A stretch of DNA of 12,581 nucleotides from Candidatus Micrarchaeota archaeon CG_4_10_14_0_2_um_filter_60_11 (GTDB lineage Archaea > Micrarchaeota > Micrarchaeia > Norongarragalinales > Norongarragalinaceae), in NCBI GenBank assembly GCA_002792915.1, contig PFPF01000018.1, positions 1 to 12,581 on the forward strand, written 5' to 3'. Positions 1 to 6,272 of this stretch are shown one piece after another. Each line of letters opens with the position of its first letter. Position 1 is the stretch's first letter. A program made the position numbers and the translations under genes. The notes beneath the pieces were generated by a model. It did no database searches. It had not been told where the DNA came from and was given only the letters and a program-made list of their open reading frames with translations.

Positions 1-282
1 CTCGTGAACTATTGGGTGGGCTTGAAGGGCTTCCGTTTCTTCTTCGTGAAGCGCGACCCCGAGGGCGAGGACAAGGCGTACGGCTGGTTCGAAAAATGGG
101 GTTCGTTCGCGCTCCTGTTCGGCCCGTGGGTGCCCTTCATCGGCGACTTGTTCCCGATGGTCGCGGGCACGCTCAACATGCGTTTCGCGAAATTCTTCCT
201 GTTCCTCGTGCTGGCGCGCGCGGTGAAGACCGCGGCGGTAGTCTGGTTTGGCGTCGCCCTTGGCTCCCTTATCTCGTTATAA
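1..282 (+). CDS. DedA/YqaA-like (VTT domain) membrane protein, C-terminal part
   Basis: The reading frame is open from the first base and ends with TAA at 280-282, so the N-terminal part lies outside the window. The GTG at 4 is probably internal. What is visible is an aromatic basic stretch, then an acidic segment leading to a GWFEKWGSFALLFGPWVPFIGD-type region, a reentrant Gly/Pro-containing hydrophobic segment, and a final transmembrane helix around residues 65-90. The order (Trp/Phe-Gly motif, Pro-Phe-Ile-Gly-Asp, then an AGTLNM-like turn before the last helix) matches SNARE-associated/VTT proteins of the YqaA/DedA type, thought to move lipids or ions across the cytoplasmic membrane. The substrate cannot be inferred. 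It is followed after 40 nt by the next plus-strand gene, which has its own box A. Confidence 0.6.
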   Translation, partial: LVNYWVGLKGFRFFFVKRDPEGEDKAYGWFEKWGSFALLFGPWVPFIGDLFPMVAGTLNMRFAKFFLFLVLARAVKTAAVVWFGVALGSLISL

Positions 283-286
283 TAAC

Positions 287-295
287 CTTTTTAAA
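287..295 (+). promoter_or_regulatory. Archaeal box A (TATA) for the gene at 337
   Basis: CTTTTTAAA lies just after the stop of the preceding gene. Counting about 26 nt downstream puts the transcription start near 315-320, just before the GTG/GTG/ATG cluster at 322-330. This is a pattern match only. Confidence 0.45.
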
Positions 296-336
296 CGCGT
301 TCAGCCACTTTCCTTTAGAACGTGGTGATGTCAATA

Positions 337-1164
337 ATGGCGAACAAGAAAGCGCAGTACGGTGCTCCCACGGGGAGTTATGGCGAGAGTTTGATTCCTC
401 TCGTGCTCATCCTGATTTTGGGAATATTCATCGCCGGAAAGCTCGGGTACATCCAGCTGAACTCGCTGCCCGTAGTCGGCTCGCTTTTCCCCGCGCCCTA
501 CATTAACGTCATAGTAATCGGTCACGCGTCGCCGCAGCTCGAATACTACCTGAAGAGCGAGAGTTACCGCTTCGCCGGAATAAACTACATGGGTTACGTG
601 CCGCAGGAGGCAGTGGTGCCGGGCACGCTCAACAAGTTTGACATCATCATCCTGCAGGGCTCCACGATTTGCGACCGCACCGCGCGCCGCACGATTACGG
701 ACCGCGTCAAGGCCGGCGGAAAACTGATGGTAATCGGGGACGCTTGCACGCGCGTGAACGACGACCCGAACGCGCTCGGCTGGGACATAGGCATCGGGCT
801 CCTCGGGGACGTCATGCCCGTGACTTACGGCGGCGTGCTCATGCACGAGGCGACCGGCCAGAGCCGCATTTACGCGGAAGGCAAGTTCCGCATAATCGCG
901 CCAGACCACCCGATGTTCAACGGCATCAAGAACTCCCAGTTCTCGGGCACGCTGACGAACGTCTACCCGACCGCCAACGCGAACGTGCTCGCCTACATCG
1001 AGACTTACATGGGCAAGCCCACTTCGCCCGCGACTTTCGGCATCCTCGAGTCGCAAGGCTTCCTGTCGGGCAAGACCATTTACTTCGCGTTCGACCCGGG
1101 CACGCAGACCGGCCGCGAAATGCTCCAGAACACGCTCCTCTACCTGAAGGGTGCGAAGGGCTGA
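337..1164 (+). CDS. Membrane-anchored protein with GATase-1-like fold, function unknown
   Basis: About 275 residues. A short charged N-terminus is followed by one transmembrane helix (roughly residues 20-38), then a large soluble domain probably facing outside. In that domain a beta strand (YINVIVIGHAS), an FDIIILQG segment and GGKLMVIGDAC alternate with helices. This is the layout of class I glutamine-amidotransferase-like or ThuA-like Rossmann-type domains. The Cys after VIGDA sits at an elbow-like turn, but I see no clear Cys-His-Glu triad, so an enzymatic role is not shown. ATG 337 is preferred because GGTGAT at 324-329 gives a Shine-Dalgarno-like match 7 nt upstream. ATG 328 and GTG 322 are in frame and cannot be excluded. 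It ends in a clear terminator, suggesting a single-gene unit. Confidence 0.6.
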   Translation: MANKKAQYGAPTGSYGESLIPLVLILILGIFIAGKLGYIQLNSLPVVGSLFPAPYINVIVIGHASPQLEYYLKSESYRFAGINYMGYVPQEAVVPGTLNKFDIIILQGSTICDRTARRTITDRVKAGGKLMVIGDACTRVNDDPNALGWDIGIGLLGDVMPVTYGGVLMHEATGQSRIYAEGKFRIIAPDHPMFNGIKNSQFSGTLTNVYPTANANVLAYIETYMGKPTSPATFGILESQGFLSGKTIYFAFDPGTQTGREMLQNTLLYLKGAKG

Positions 1165-1180
1165 AAAACGCAAAAACAGC

Positions 1181-1216
1181 CTTTTTTTCCTTTTAACCCG
1201 TTTTCGGGTTTTGTTT
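1181..1216 (+). terminator. T-tract plus small hairpin terminator
   Basis: A run of seven T at 1182-1188 and TTTT at 1191-1194 is followed by a 6-bp inverted repeat (AACCCG 1195-1200, TTTT loop, CGGGTT 1205-1210) and TTGTTT. Oligo-T tracts terminate archaeal RNA polymerase, and the hairpin adds a second signal. It separates the membrane-anchored gene from the next one. Confidence 0.6.
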
Positions 1217-1268
1217 CACGCCTTCCAGCGGAAGCATTGCGAAGCGGCGGCATCGGAGGCGTAACGGA

Positions 1269-1730
1269 TTGATTATCGGAGTCGACTTCGGCGCAACTAC
1301 GGCGGTGGCAGTCGTTGACTTGGACGGCAGGCCAATAGCAGTTGCGAGCAGGCGCAACTGGCCGTTCGAAGGCGTGCTATCCTTCTGCTCGGCTTACGAG
1401 GCCGCGTTCGTGTCCTGCGACAAGAAGACCCCGCCGCGCCCCGTGCGCCGGCTGAACGCGTGCTTCAACGCCAAGCTCGACCACCCTGACGCGGACTTGA
1501 CGCTAATCGAAAAGCTCCGCATCACCCGCAACCACTCGACGCGCAACCAGCACGAGAGGGACGCGCTGGCGTCGGCGCTCAAGTGCTTCCACCGCCGCTT
1601 CCAAAACCAGTCCCGCAAGATAAGCAAGCGCGCCCCGCCCGAGCTTGCTTCCAAAGCCAAGCTGTTCGTGGCGCGCGGCAACAGGTTTTCAAGCTTCAAG
1701 ACCGCCGGCGCGGTTTCGCGTCCGGCTTGA
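1269..1730 (+). CDS. Short DUF460-type RNase H-like protein
   Basis: 153 residues from a TTG start. GGAGG at 1255-1259 lies about 9 nt upstream and supports that start. The N-terminal IIGVDFGATTAVAVVDLDGR matches the first strand of RuvC/YqgF-like RNase H folds with a catalytic-type Asp. A middle strand ends VSCDKKTPPRPVRRLNACF, and the final helix carries HERDALASAL, the acidic motif of the archaeal DUF460 family (predicted nuclease). Three acidic positions in the right order suggest the metal site may be intact. Known archaeal DUF460 proteins are usually much longer, with a coiled coil and more domains. Here only the RNase H-like domain remains, followed by a basic tail of about 45 residues. 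It could be a true small paralogue or a remnant. Its nucleic-acid substrate is unknown. Confidence 0.6.
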   Translation: MIIGVDFGATTAVAVVDLDGRPIAVASRRNWPFEGVLSFCSAYEAAFVSCDKKTPPRPVRRLNACFNAKLDHPDADLTLIEKLRITRNHSTRNQHERDALASALKCFHRRFQNQSRKISKRAPPELASKAKLFVARGNRFSSFKTAGAVSRPA

Positions 1731-1750
1731 CGCGGCTTTAAACGCGATAA

Positions 1751-1760
1751 GGGTTAAAAA
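1751..1760 (+). promoter_or_regulatory. Probable box A of the ferredoxin-alba unit
   Basis: GGGTTAAAAA lies about 35 nt before the ferredoxin ATG at 1792, which would give a transcription start near 1780-1785. A second candidate (CTTTAAACG, near 1736-1744) lies a little upstream. Assigned by position and composition only. Confidence 0.4.
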
Positions 1761-1791
1761 CCGCGGCGCGCTGACCCCTACCGTAACCAAG

Positions 1792-1977
1792 ATGGCCGTG
1801 AAAGTGGACGCGTCGAAGTGCACGGGCTGCGGCTTGTGCGCGCAAGTGTGCCCTTCCGAGCTGTTCAAAATCGAGGCGGGAAAAAGCCGCTTCGAGGACA
1901 GGCGGGGGTACTGCCAGAAGTGCCGCGCCTGCGAGCTGAACTGCCCGCAATCCGCCATCAAGGTCGCCGACGACTAA
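1792..1977 (+). CDS. 2[4Fe-4S] ferredoxin
   Basis: 61 residues. Two cluster-binding motifs are visible: C10-x2-C13-x2-C16-x3-C20-P and C41-x2-C44-x2-C47-x3-C51-P. This is the bacterial-type two-cluster ferredoxin pattern, a small soluble carrier of low-potential electrons for oxidoreductases. The frame stays open upstream to 1645, but that part overlaps the previous gene and has no ferredoxin character. ATG 1792 places the protein start at the usual length, directly before the first cluster strand. A box A lies upstream. Alba begins 22 nt after the stop, so the two may share a transcript. The redox partner is not encoded nearby, and it could also be a delta-subunit-like module of a 2-oxoacid oxidoreductase. 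Confidence 0.88.
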   Translation: MAVKVDASKCTGCGLCAQVCPSELFKIEAGKSRFEDRRGYCQKCRACELNCPQSAIKVADD

Positions 1978-1999
1978 AAACGCGAGGTGCAAACTGCGT

Positions 2000-2344
2000 A
2001 TGGAAGAAAAAACGGCAAGTGAAGTGCGGCTGCCCGAGGAGTTGCCCGTGCACGAGCGTGCGCCGCGCGGGGAGCGCCCGCGGGGAATCATTTACGTGGG
2101 GCAGAAGGAAGTCATGGTTTACGTGCTCGCCGTGGTCACGCAGTTCAACGCGGGCGAAAAGCAGGTGCAGGTGAAGGCGCGCGGCCGCGCGATTTCGCGC
2201 GCCGTGGACGTGACGCAAATAGTCAAGCACCGCTTTTTCAACACGCTGGAAGTCACGGGCTTCAAGGTCGAGACGGAAACGCTGGCGAACGAGGACGGCA
2301 CCACTAGCCGCGTGTCCAGCGTCACCATGACGCTGGCCAAGTAA
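2000..2344 (+). CDS. albA: Alba DNA/RNA-binding chromatin protein
   Basis: 114 residues. From residue 31 the sequence follows the Alba fold closely: IYVGQKEVMVYVLAVVTQFN, then VKARGRAISRAVDV (the highly conserved RNA/DNA-binding segment), IVKHRF, and a C-terminal beta hairpin ending in TMTLAK. Alba dimers coat archaeal DNA and also bind RNA. Two features differ from the Sulfolobus reference. There is an N-terminal extension of about 28 charged residues. The lysine pair of the binding loop (K16-K17, of which K16 is acetylated in Sulfolobus) appears here as Q35-K36. ATG 2000 is supported by GAGGTG about 12 nt upstream. It lies 22 nt downstream of the ferredoxin and ends in a hairpin terminator that touches its stop codon. 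Confidence 0.93.
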   Translation: MEEKTASEVRLPEELPVHERAPRGERPRGIIYVGQKEVMVYVLAVVTQFNAGEKQVQVKARGRAISRAVDVTQIVKHRFFNTLEVTGFKVETETLANEDGTTSRVSSVTMTLAK

Positions 2345-2395
2345 ACGGTTGCCTGCGCGCCTCGCGCCGCGTCCAACCGTTCTCTTTTTATTTTT
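2344..2395 (+). terminator. Hairpin and T-rich terminator after alba
   Basis: An 8-bp perfect inverted repeat, AACGGTTG (2344-2351) and CAACCGTT (2374-2381), with a GC-rich loop of 22 nt, is followed by a T-rich run (TCTCTTTTTATTTTT). The stem starts on the last base of the alba stop codon. The T-rich part overlaps the likely box A of the next gene. Confidence 0.65.
2383..2394 (+). promoter_or_regulatory. Candidate box A for the KH protein gene
   Basis: TCTTTTTATTTT lies about 25 nt upstream of the GTG at 2414, the spacing expected for a leaderless archaeal transcript. It coincides with the T-tract of the alba terminator, so one sequence may serve both roles. Confidence 0.35.
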
Positions 2396-2413
2396 CACTT
2401 TCGTTCCCAGTTT

Positions 2414-2908
2414 GTGGAACTGCCTTTTTGCCCGAAATGCCTCGAATCGCCAGTGCTTTGCGGGGCCTGCCGGGCCAAGCTGGACGGCGGGACGCTGGGC
2501 GGGAGCGACCTGCTGGTGTCACGCGAGCTGCACGCGCTGCGCCGCGACTACCCGCTCGAGGACGCGTCGCTGGACTGCGTCGTCGAGACGGACTCGTTTT
2601 ACGCGCTCTTCTCGCGCACTCCCTCCGCGCTGATAGGCAAGGGCGGCCGCGTGGTCAAGCGGCTGGGCGACAAGCTGCACAAGCGCGTGAAGGTCATAGA
2701 CTCAAGCGCGCCGGCGGAAGCCCAGCTGAACGAGTTCCTGCTTCCCGTGCGCGTGCAGGGAGTCAACCGCGTCTACCGTTCTTGCGGGGAGACCGTGAAA
2801 ATCCGGTTTTCGCGCTTCGACCAGAAGCGCCTGCCCGTCAAGGAGGCGGCCGCGCTCGCGTTCGCGCGCAAGCTGTACGCCGCAGACACGGAACTGGTTT
2901 TCGAGTGA
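2414..2908 (+). CDS. Zinc-ribbon KH-domain RNA-binding protein, archaeal NusA-like
   Basis: 164 residues from a GTG start. The N-terminus has C6-x2-C9 and C16-x2-C19 in CPKC...LCGAC context, a small zinc ribbon. Residues 52-95 form a KH domain with the IGKGG (74-78) GxxG loop and following basic helix VKRLGDKLHKRVKV. The C-terminal third is a beta-rich segment ending in a predicted helix. Archaea carry short KH proteins of this layout that are annotated as NusA-like transcription factors, so RNA binding during transcription or ribosome assembly is likely, but the partner is not known. GTG 2414 is chosen because it begins just before the zinc-ribbon strand and is about 25 nt from a box A. The gene converges on the CorA gene with 6 nt between the stops. 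Confidence 0.72.
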   Translation: MELPFCPKCLESPVLCGACRAKLDGGTLGGSDLLVSRELHALRRDYPLEDASLDCVVETDSFYALFSRTPSALIGKGGRVVKRLGDKLHKRVKVIDSSAPAEAQLNEFLLPVRVQGVNRVYRSCGETVKIRFSRFDQKRLPVKEAAALAFARKLYAADTELVFE

Positions 2909-2914
2909 CGCTGC

Positions 2915-3991
2915 CTACTGGTTTTTTGCCTTGGCTTTGCTGAACCAGTCTTGGCGCTTTGCCCACCAGTACGCGAAGAACGTGGATATGACGGTGGAGC
3001 CGACGATGAGCGCGATGTACCAGCCCCGGTCGTTCGGCGTCATGGCGAAAGCGGAGTTGGACAGTATGGTCGCGATGGTGTTCGGGACAAGCACCGCGGT
3101 GCCTATTATTGTGAGATATACGATGGCGAACGCCATGCGGTTGTTGAGTATCTGGAGCTGGTTGTTGTAAATGCTTTGCAGGACTTCGAGTCCGGACGCG
3201 AGGACTTCGCTCATGTGCTCGCTCAATTCTATCTGGCGGTTCACGTCGCTCACGAGCAGGTCGATGCGCGTCAATATTTTCGCGTCGTCGGTGAGCAGTT
3301 CGGCGTCGCCGTAACGCAGGGAGTTCAGCGCGTCGATGGTGTCCCACAACGCGTTCAGATAGGTTATCAGCGCGTGCTTCATCTTGTAAATCTCGCCGCC
3401 GAGCTGGGTGCGCGGCGTCTCCATGTTCATCATCAGGCGGCTCATCTCGTCGCCCTGGTCCTCTATTTCGCGCAAGTGGTCGAAGTTGCTGCCGTTGTTC
3501 TCGTCCAGCAGGCGCGTTACCAGCAGCGTGAGCCGGTCCTTGGCGGTGAGCTTGTGCGGAATCTTGCGCATGTACGACTCGGCGTAGCGCCTGAAGCGCG
3601 TGAAGCGGTGGACCGCCCCGCCGTGAATCGTGACCACGAGGTTCTCGCGCACTAGAAACAGGACGGGGTTGACGCTCACATCCAGGCCGTCGATGCTTAT
3701 GGCCGGAATCTTGAATCCCAGCTCGTTCTCGTAATCCTCGTACCCCGCGCCGTGGCCCTTGAGCACGGTTTTCACCAGGCGCTCGCTGAACCCGAAGCGC
3801 GTCGCCGCGCCCAAAATATCGCGTTCGAAGTTTTCGACCTTGTAGTCCAGCCACGCGAGCTTCGCGTTCTCGAACTTGTCGGCAAAAGCGTCCGGCGACT
3901 CGCCGCAGCCCTGCGCCAGCACGCCTGCCTTAGACTGGGCGACGTAAAAGAACCTACCGTCCAGCGCGGTGGCGCCGTTGTTTTGAACCAC
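2915..3991 (-). CDS. CorA-family divalent cation channel, atypical GMN motif
   Basis: 358 residues from a GTG start, with an AT-rich box A about 24 nt upstream. A soluble N-terminal alpha/beta domain (1-135) is followed by long helices (about 150-285), then two transmembrane segments at about 287-311 and 323-343 and a basic tail. This is the CorA layout: pentameric Mg2+/Co2+ channels with a cytoplasmic funnel. The run LNNRMAFAIVYLTIIGTAV and the proline in TM1 fit the family, but the expected YGMN signature at the end of TM1 is absent. The segment reads VPNTIATILSN, leaving only an Asn in a roughly equivalent place. The ion carried is therefore uncertain. It could be a divergent CorA-like (ZntB-like or archaeal) transporter. 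It lies downstream of the small secreted protein gene but has its own promoter. Confidence 0.72.
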   Translation of the reverse strand: MVQNNGATALDGRFFYVAQSKAGVLAQGCGESPDAFADKFENAKLAWLDYKVENFERDILGAATRFGFSERLVKTVLKGHGAGYEDYENELGFKIPAISIDGLDVSVNPVLFLVRENLVVTIHGGAVHRFTRFRRYAESYMRKIPHKLTAKDRLTLLVTRLLDENNGSNFDHLREIEDQGDEMSRLMMNMETPRTQLGGEIYKMKHALITYLNALWDTIDALNSLRYGDAELLTDDAKILTRIDLLVSDVNRQIELSEHMSEVLASGLEVLQSIYNNQLQILNNRMAFAIVYLTIIGTAVLVPNTIATILSNSAFAMTPNDRGWYIALIVGSTVISTFFAYWWAKRQDWFSKAKAKNQ

Positions 3992-4010
3992 GAACCGATT
4001 AACCCCGCGT

Positions 4011-4019
4011 TTTTATTAA
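4011..4019 (-). promoter_or_regulatory. Box A for the CorA-like gene
   Basis: On the minus strand TTAATAAAA lies 20-28 nt before the GTG at 3991. The spacing predicts a nearly leaderless transcript. Assigned by composition and position. Confidence 0.45.
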
Positions 4020-4032
4020 CCCTTCCGCGCAG

Positions 4033-4434
4033 TCAGCCCGCCATCCTGGAAACGCGGAACTCCCCGGAATACGCCGGACTGCTTTGGTTGGTTTGCGCGG
4101 AAGCCGGCGGCTGCAAGCCCGTGAAGTCAATCGCGTAGCCGGCCAATTGTTCGCCTTCGCCCAGCGTCATGTTAAAACCCGATTCGCTGTCCTTGTCCTT
4201 TTTGAAAGTGACTTGCGCTATTGCCCGTCCAGCCCAGAAACACTGCATGCCTGAAGGGCACCGCGAGTCCTCGACTACGCGGTCGAACGACAGCGTAGCG
4301 CCCTCGCCCCTCACGAGCGCGGACTCGCCTTCCTTCAACGCGAAAACCGCGCCCAACACCGCCTCCTTGGGCCCTTCGACGGACTTCAATGCCATTGCGG
4401 CAGCGAGAACGAAGACGATTACGAATGCAACCAA
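4033..4434 (-). CDS. Small secreted or membrane-anchored protein with DSRCP...C...W motif
   Basis: 133 residues from a TTG start, the only usual start codon in frame after the upstream TGA. A hydrophobic N-terminal segment (VAFVIVFVLAAAMAL) suggests a signal peptide or anchor, and the in-frame codons just upstream encode a basic stretch (KR, KRR), as an n-region would have. The true start may therefore be an atypical codon up to 15 residues earlier. The body contains FDRVVEDSRCPSGMQCFWAGRA, with Cys59 and Cys65 probably forming a disulfide. This motif recurs in exported proteins of unknown function in bacteria and archaea. The stop of the P-loop ATPase gene lies 45 nt upstream, so it is likely the last gene of that cluster. 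Confidence 0.62.
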   Translation of the reverse strand: MVAFVIVFVLAAAMALKSVEGPKEAVLGAVFALKEGESALVRGEGATLSFDRVVEDSRCPSGMQCFWAGRAIAQVTFKKDKDSESGFNMTLGEGEQLAGYAIDFTGLQPPASAQTNQSSPAYSGEFRVSRMAG

Positions 4435-4479
4435 AAGCAGCCTGCGTTTTTGGAAGACGAACCGCTTGCCCGTTGTCCC

Positions 4480-5334
4480 TCACCCCTTCAATTTCACGTC
4501 CTTGAACGACTTGCTCGCCGCCTCGCTCCAGAAGCTCGGCAACCCGTTCGACGCGAACCCGCGGAACGCGTCCGAGTAAACGAAGAAGGCCCCCTTGTCC
4601 GCCGCGTGCTTCTTGAAGCCCCCGGCGGCCTCGTCGTAAATCTCGTTTATTTTCTTGCGCTCGAAGTCGCGCTGGAGGAGCGACGGCTTCTTCAACAGCA
4701 AATAATCCGCCTGCCGCAGCGTGTTGACTTCGAGGTTCGCCGAATTCTGCGTGACGAACACAACGCTCAAGTCCTTGTGCCTCGCGACGAACAGCAACTC
4801 GGACAACAGCTTGTTCGCCGAACTCATCGAGCTGCGCGAACTGAACGAAATGCCGCCCTCGTCCACGAGCAGGAACGAGCCGTTCTCGATTTCCGGAGTT
4901 TCAACGATTTTGACCCAGCTCGGCATCGCGGCGGCGGAGAAGCCCATCGCGGCTACTTTTCTTCCGCGCGCGGCCGCGTTCTCCAAAATGCGCACGCCCA
5001 GCGCGCTCTTTCCGCTGCCCCTCGCGCCCAGAATCAAGCCTACGGTGCTCTTTTTCTCGTACAAAAAGTCTTCGAAATCCCCCAAGTCGCCGGACTTCGC
5101 CTCGACGAGTTTGAACGCCTCGGCGCGCGCGCCCGTCTTGGGCCTTGCCGCGCCCTCGCCCGCCTTCTTGGCGGCGCCCGCGGCAAAACCCGTCAAAAAG
5201 TTGTAAGCCGCCTTCAAGGCCGACCAAACCAGCTTGGCCAGCCCGGCAACAATCCACCACGCGCCCTTGGCCAGCCACTTCACAGCTTTCCAAACCGCGG
5301 AACCCGCCTTGCTCCAGAAAGATTTGCGCCCCAC
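4480..5334 (-). CDS. Membrane-associated P-loop ATPase, Zot/HerA-like
   Basis: 284 residues from a GTG start. Residues 7-58 form a Trp-rich amphipathic or hydrophobic region (Trp at 7, 15, 20, 26, 27, 37) likely to attach to the membrane. A P-loop domain follows: Walker A GARGSGKSA (103-111), Walker B FLLVDEGG (154-161), and VVFVTQNSANL with a sensor-like Gln196. The sequence RHKDLSVVFVTQNS resembles the corresponding strand of Zot/pI and HerA-FtsK-type ATPases, which move DNA or assemble filamentous phage. The C-terminal 70 residues contain YDEAAGGFKK and a lysine-rich end. It follows the GNAT gene by 9 nt and precedes the secreted protein gene. A role in DNA translocation or surface assembly is possible, but the substrate cannot be read from the sequence. 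Confidence 0.6.
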   Translation of the reverse strand: MGRKSFWSKAGSAVWKAVKWLAKGAWWIVAGLAKLVWSALKAAYNFLTGFAAGAAKKAGEGAARPKTGARAEAFKLVEAKSGDLGDFEDFLYEKKSTVGLILGARGSGKSALGVRILENAAARGRKVAAMGFSAAAMPSWVKIVETPEIENGSFLLVDEGGISFSSRSSMSSANKLLSELLFVARHKDLSVVFVTQNSANLEVNTLRQADYLLLKKPSLLQRDFERKKINEIYDEAAGGFKKHAADKGAFFVYSDAFRGFASNGLPSFWSEAASKSFKDVKLKG

Positions 5335-5343
5335 GAATCCAGT

Positions 5344-5898
5344 TCACCGCTCCCGCGCCTTTAAAGGCTTATATTCCCGCTTTAGCAGCCCGTACGCAAT
5401 CAAGTCGCGGCGCTTTCCGCGCTTTACCAAATCCTTGCGCAGCAAGCCCTCGCGTTTGAAACCCTTCTTCTCCAAAAGGCGCTGCGAGGCGCGATTCTCG
5501 GCGAAAACATGACCCCGAATCTTTTCCATGCCCAGCTTCTTGAATCCCAAGCCGAGGAGCAATGCGACCGCTTCGGCTGCCAGCCCCTTCCCGCGGTAAC
5601 GCGCGCCCAGCCAGTAGCCCATTTCGGCCACCTTGTGTTTCTTGTCAACCCTGAGGAGCGAAACGCTGCCCGCGAGCCTGCCATCCTCCTTGCAAACCAC
5701 TGCCAAGCAGTAGTCTTTGCCTTTGCGCCAGCGGGTCTTCCTGCTCCTAATGAACTTTACCGCGTCCTTTTTCTTGTAAGGCCAAGGGATATAGAGCGTC
5801 CAGCGCGCTACGCTGCCGTCCTTCATGGCCGCGCAAACCGCGGGCGCGTCGCTCGGCTTGAACGCGCGCAACACAACGGCAGCGCCTTCGAGCTTCAT
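5344..5898 (-). CDS. GNAT-family N-acetyltransferase, RimJ/RimL-like
   Basis: 184 residues from ATG. The N-terminus VVLRAFKPSDAPAV is the usual first strand and helix of RimJ/RimL-type acetyltransferases. The acetyl-CoA pyrophosphate loop RYRGKGLA is at 100-107, followed by AEAVALLLGLGF. The C-terminal VFAENRASQRLLEKKGFKREGLLRK (131-155) is the typical second half, with Asn135 and Ser138 in the conserved N-x2-S place. Members acetylate protein N-termini, antibiotics or small amines. The acceptor cannot be predicted here. The C-terminal tail is very basic. It begins 4 nt after the stop of the 105-aa gene and ends 9 nt before the ATPase gene, in one likely operon. Confidence 0.85.
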   Translation of the reverse strand: MKLEGAAVVLRAFKPSDAPAVCAAMKDGSVARWTLYIPWPYKKKDAVKFIRSRKTRWRKGKDYCLAVVCKEDGRLAGSVSLLRVDKKHKVAEMGYWLGARYRGKGLAAEAVALLLGLGFKKLGMEKIRGHVFAENRASQRLLEKKGFKREGLLRKDLVKRGKRRDLIAYGLLKREYKPLKARER

Positions 5899-5902
5899 CC
5901 AA

Positions 5903-6220
5903 TCAAATCCTCGGGTAAAGCTTGCGCAAGCCGTTCAAGGTTTTTTCGTCTATGTTCACGGTCAGCAAATTTTTGTCGGGGTTGTAAGACGCGCTTCTCG
6001 CGAGTTTTTTGCGCAGCAGCCGCGCCACCGCGAGCACGTGCTCCGTGTTCCCGCCGACCAGCCCGCGGCAGTAAACCGAGTTCTCGCCGTACGGCAGCGG
6101 GTGGCTCAGCCCGAAGCGCAGCCCGCCCAAATCATGCGACCGCAGCCATTCCTTTTCCGCGTCCTTGAGCAGGGGTGTGGCCTCGACCGCCTTGCGAAAC
6201 AACAATTCGTGCCTCTCCAT
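5903..6220 (-). CDS. Conserved-looking 105-aa protein, function unknown
   Basis: I do not recognise this protein. It starts with ATG 27 nt from a TTTTAAA box, suggesting a leaderless transcript, and its stop is 4 nt before the GNAT gene. The N-terminal half is helical and charged. The middle has LRFGLSHPLPYGENSVYCRGLVGGNTEHVLAVARLL, where a Gly-rich turn leads into a helix. The C-terminal half has a strand (LLTVNIDEKT) and a short basic end. There are no transmembrane segments. The codon use and length look like a genuine gene, and it heads the minus-strand cluster ending at 4033. It diverges from the HEPN-like gene. Confidence 0.6.
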   Translation of the reverse strand: MERHELLFRKAVEATPLLKDAEKEWLRSHDLGGLRFGLSHPLPYGENSVYCRGLVGGNTEHVLAVARLLRKKLARSASYNPDKNLLTVNIDEKTLNGLRKLYPRI

Positions 6221-6241
6221 GAAAACAACTTGGGGCGCGCG

Positions 6242-6252
6242 GGTTTTAAACC
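6242..6252. promoter_or_regulatory. Shared quasi-palindromic box A for two divergent genes
   Basis: GGTTTTAAACC is an inverted repeat (GGTTT/AAACC) around one central base at 6247. Its centre is 27 nt from the ATG at 6220 (minus) and 26 nt from the ATG at 6273 (plus). Each direction therefore has the spacing of a leaderless archaeal promoter, and no other T/A-rich element of similar quality lies in the 52-nt intergenic region. Confidence 0.55.
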
Positions 6253-6272
6253 GCTTGCGCCATCAAGACTTC

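Noticed and set aside
331..1173. Long minus-strand open frame opposite the GATase-like gene, and similar Arg/Ala-rich frames elsewhere
   Set aside because: These are GC-rich shadow frames with Arg/Ala/His bias and no recognisable motifs, opposite genes with clear domains.
1645..1791. N-terminal extension of the ferredoxin
   Set aside because: It overlaps the preceding gene in another frame, crosses the likely promoter, and adds no family-like sequence.
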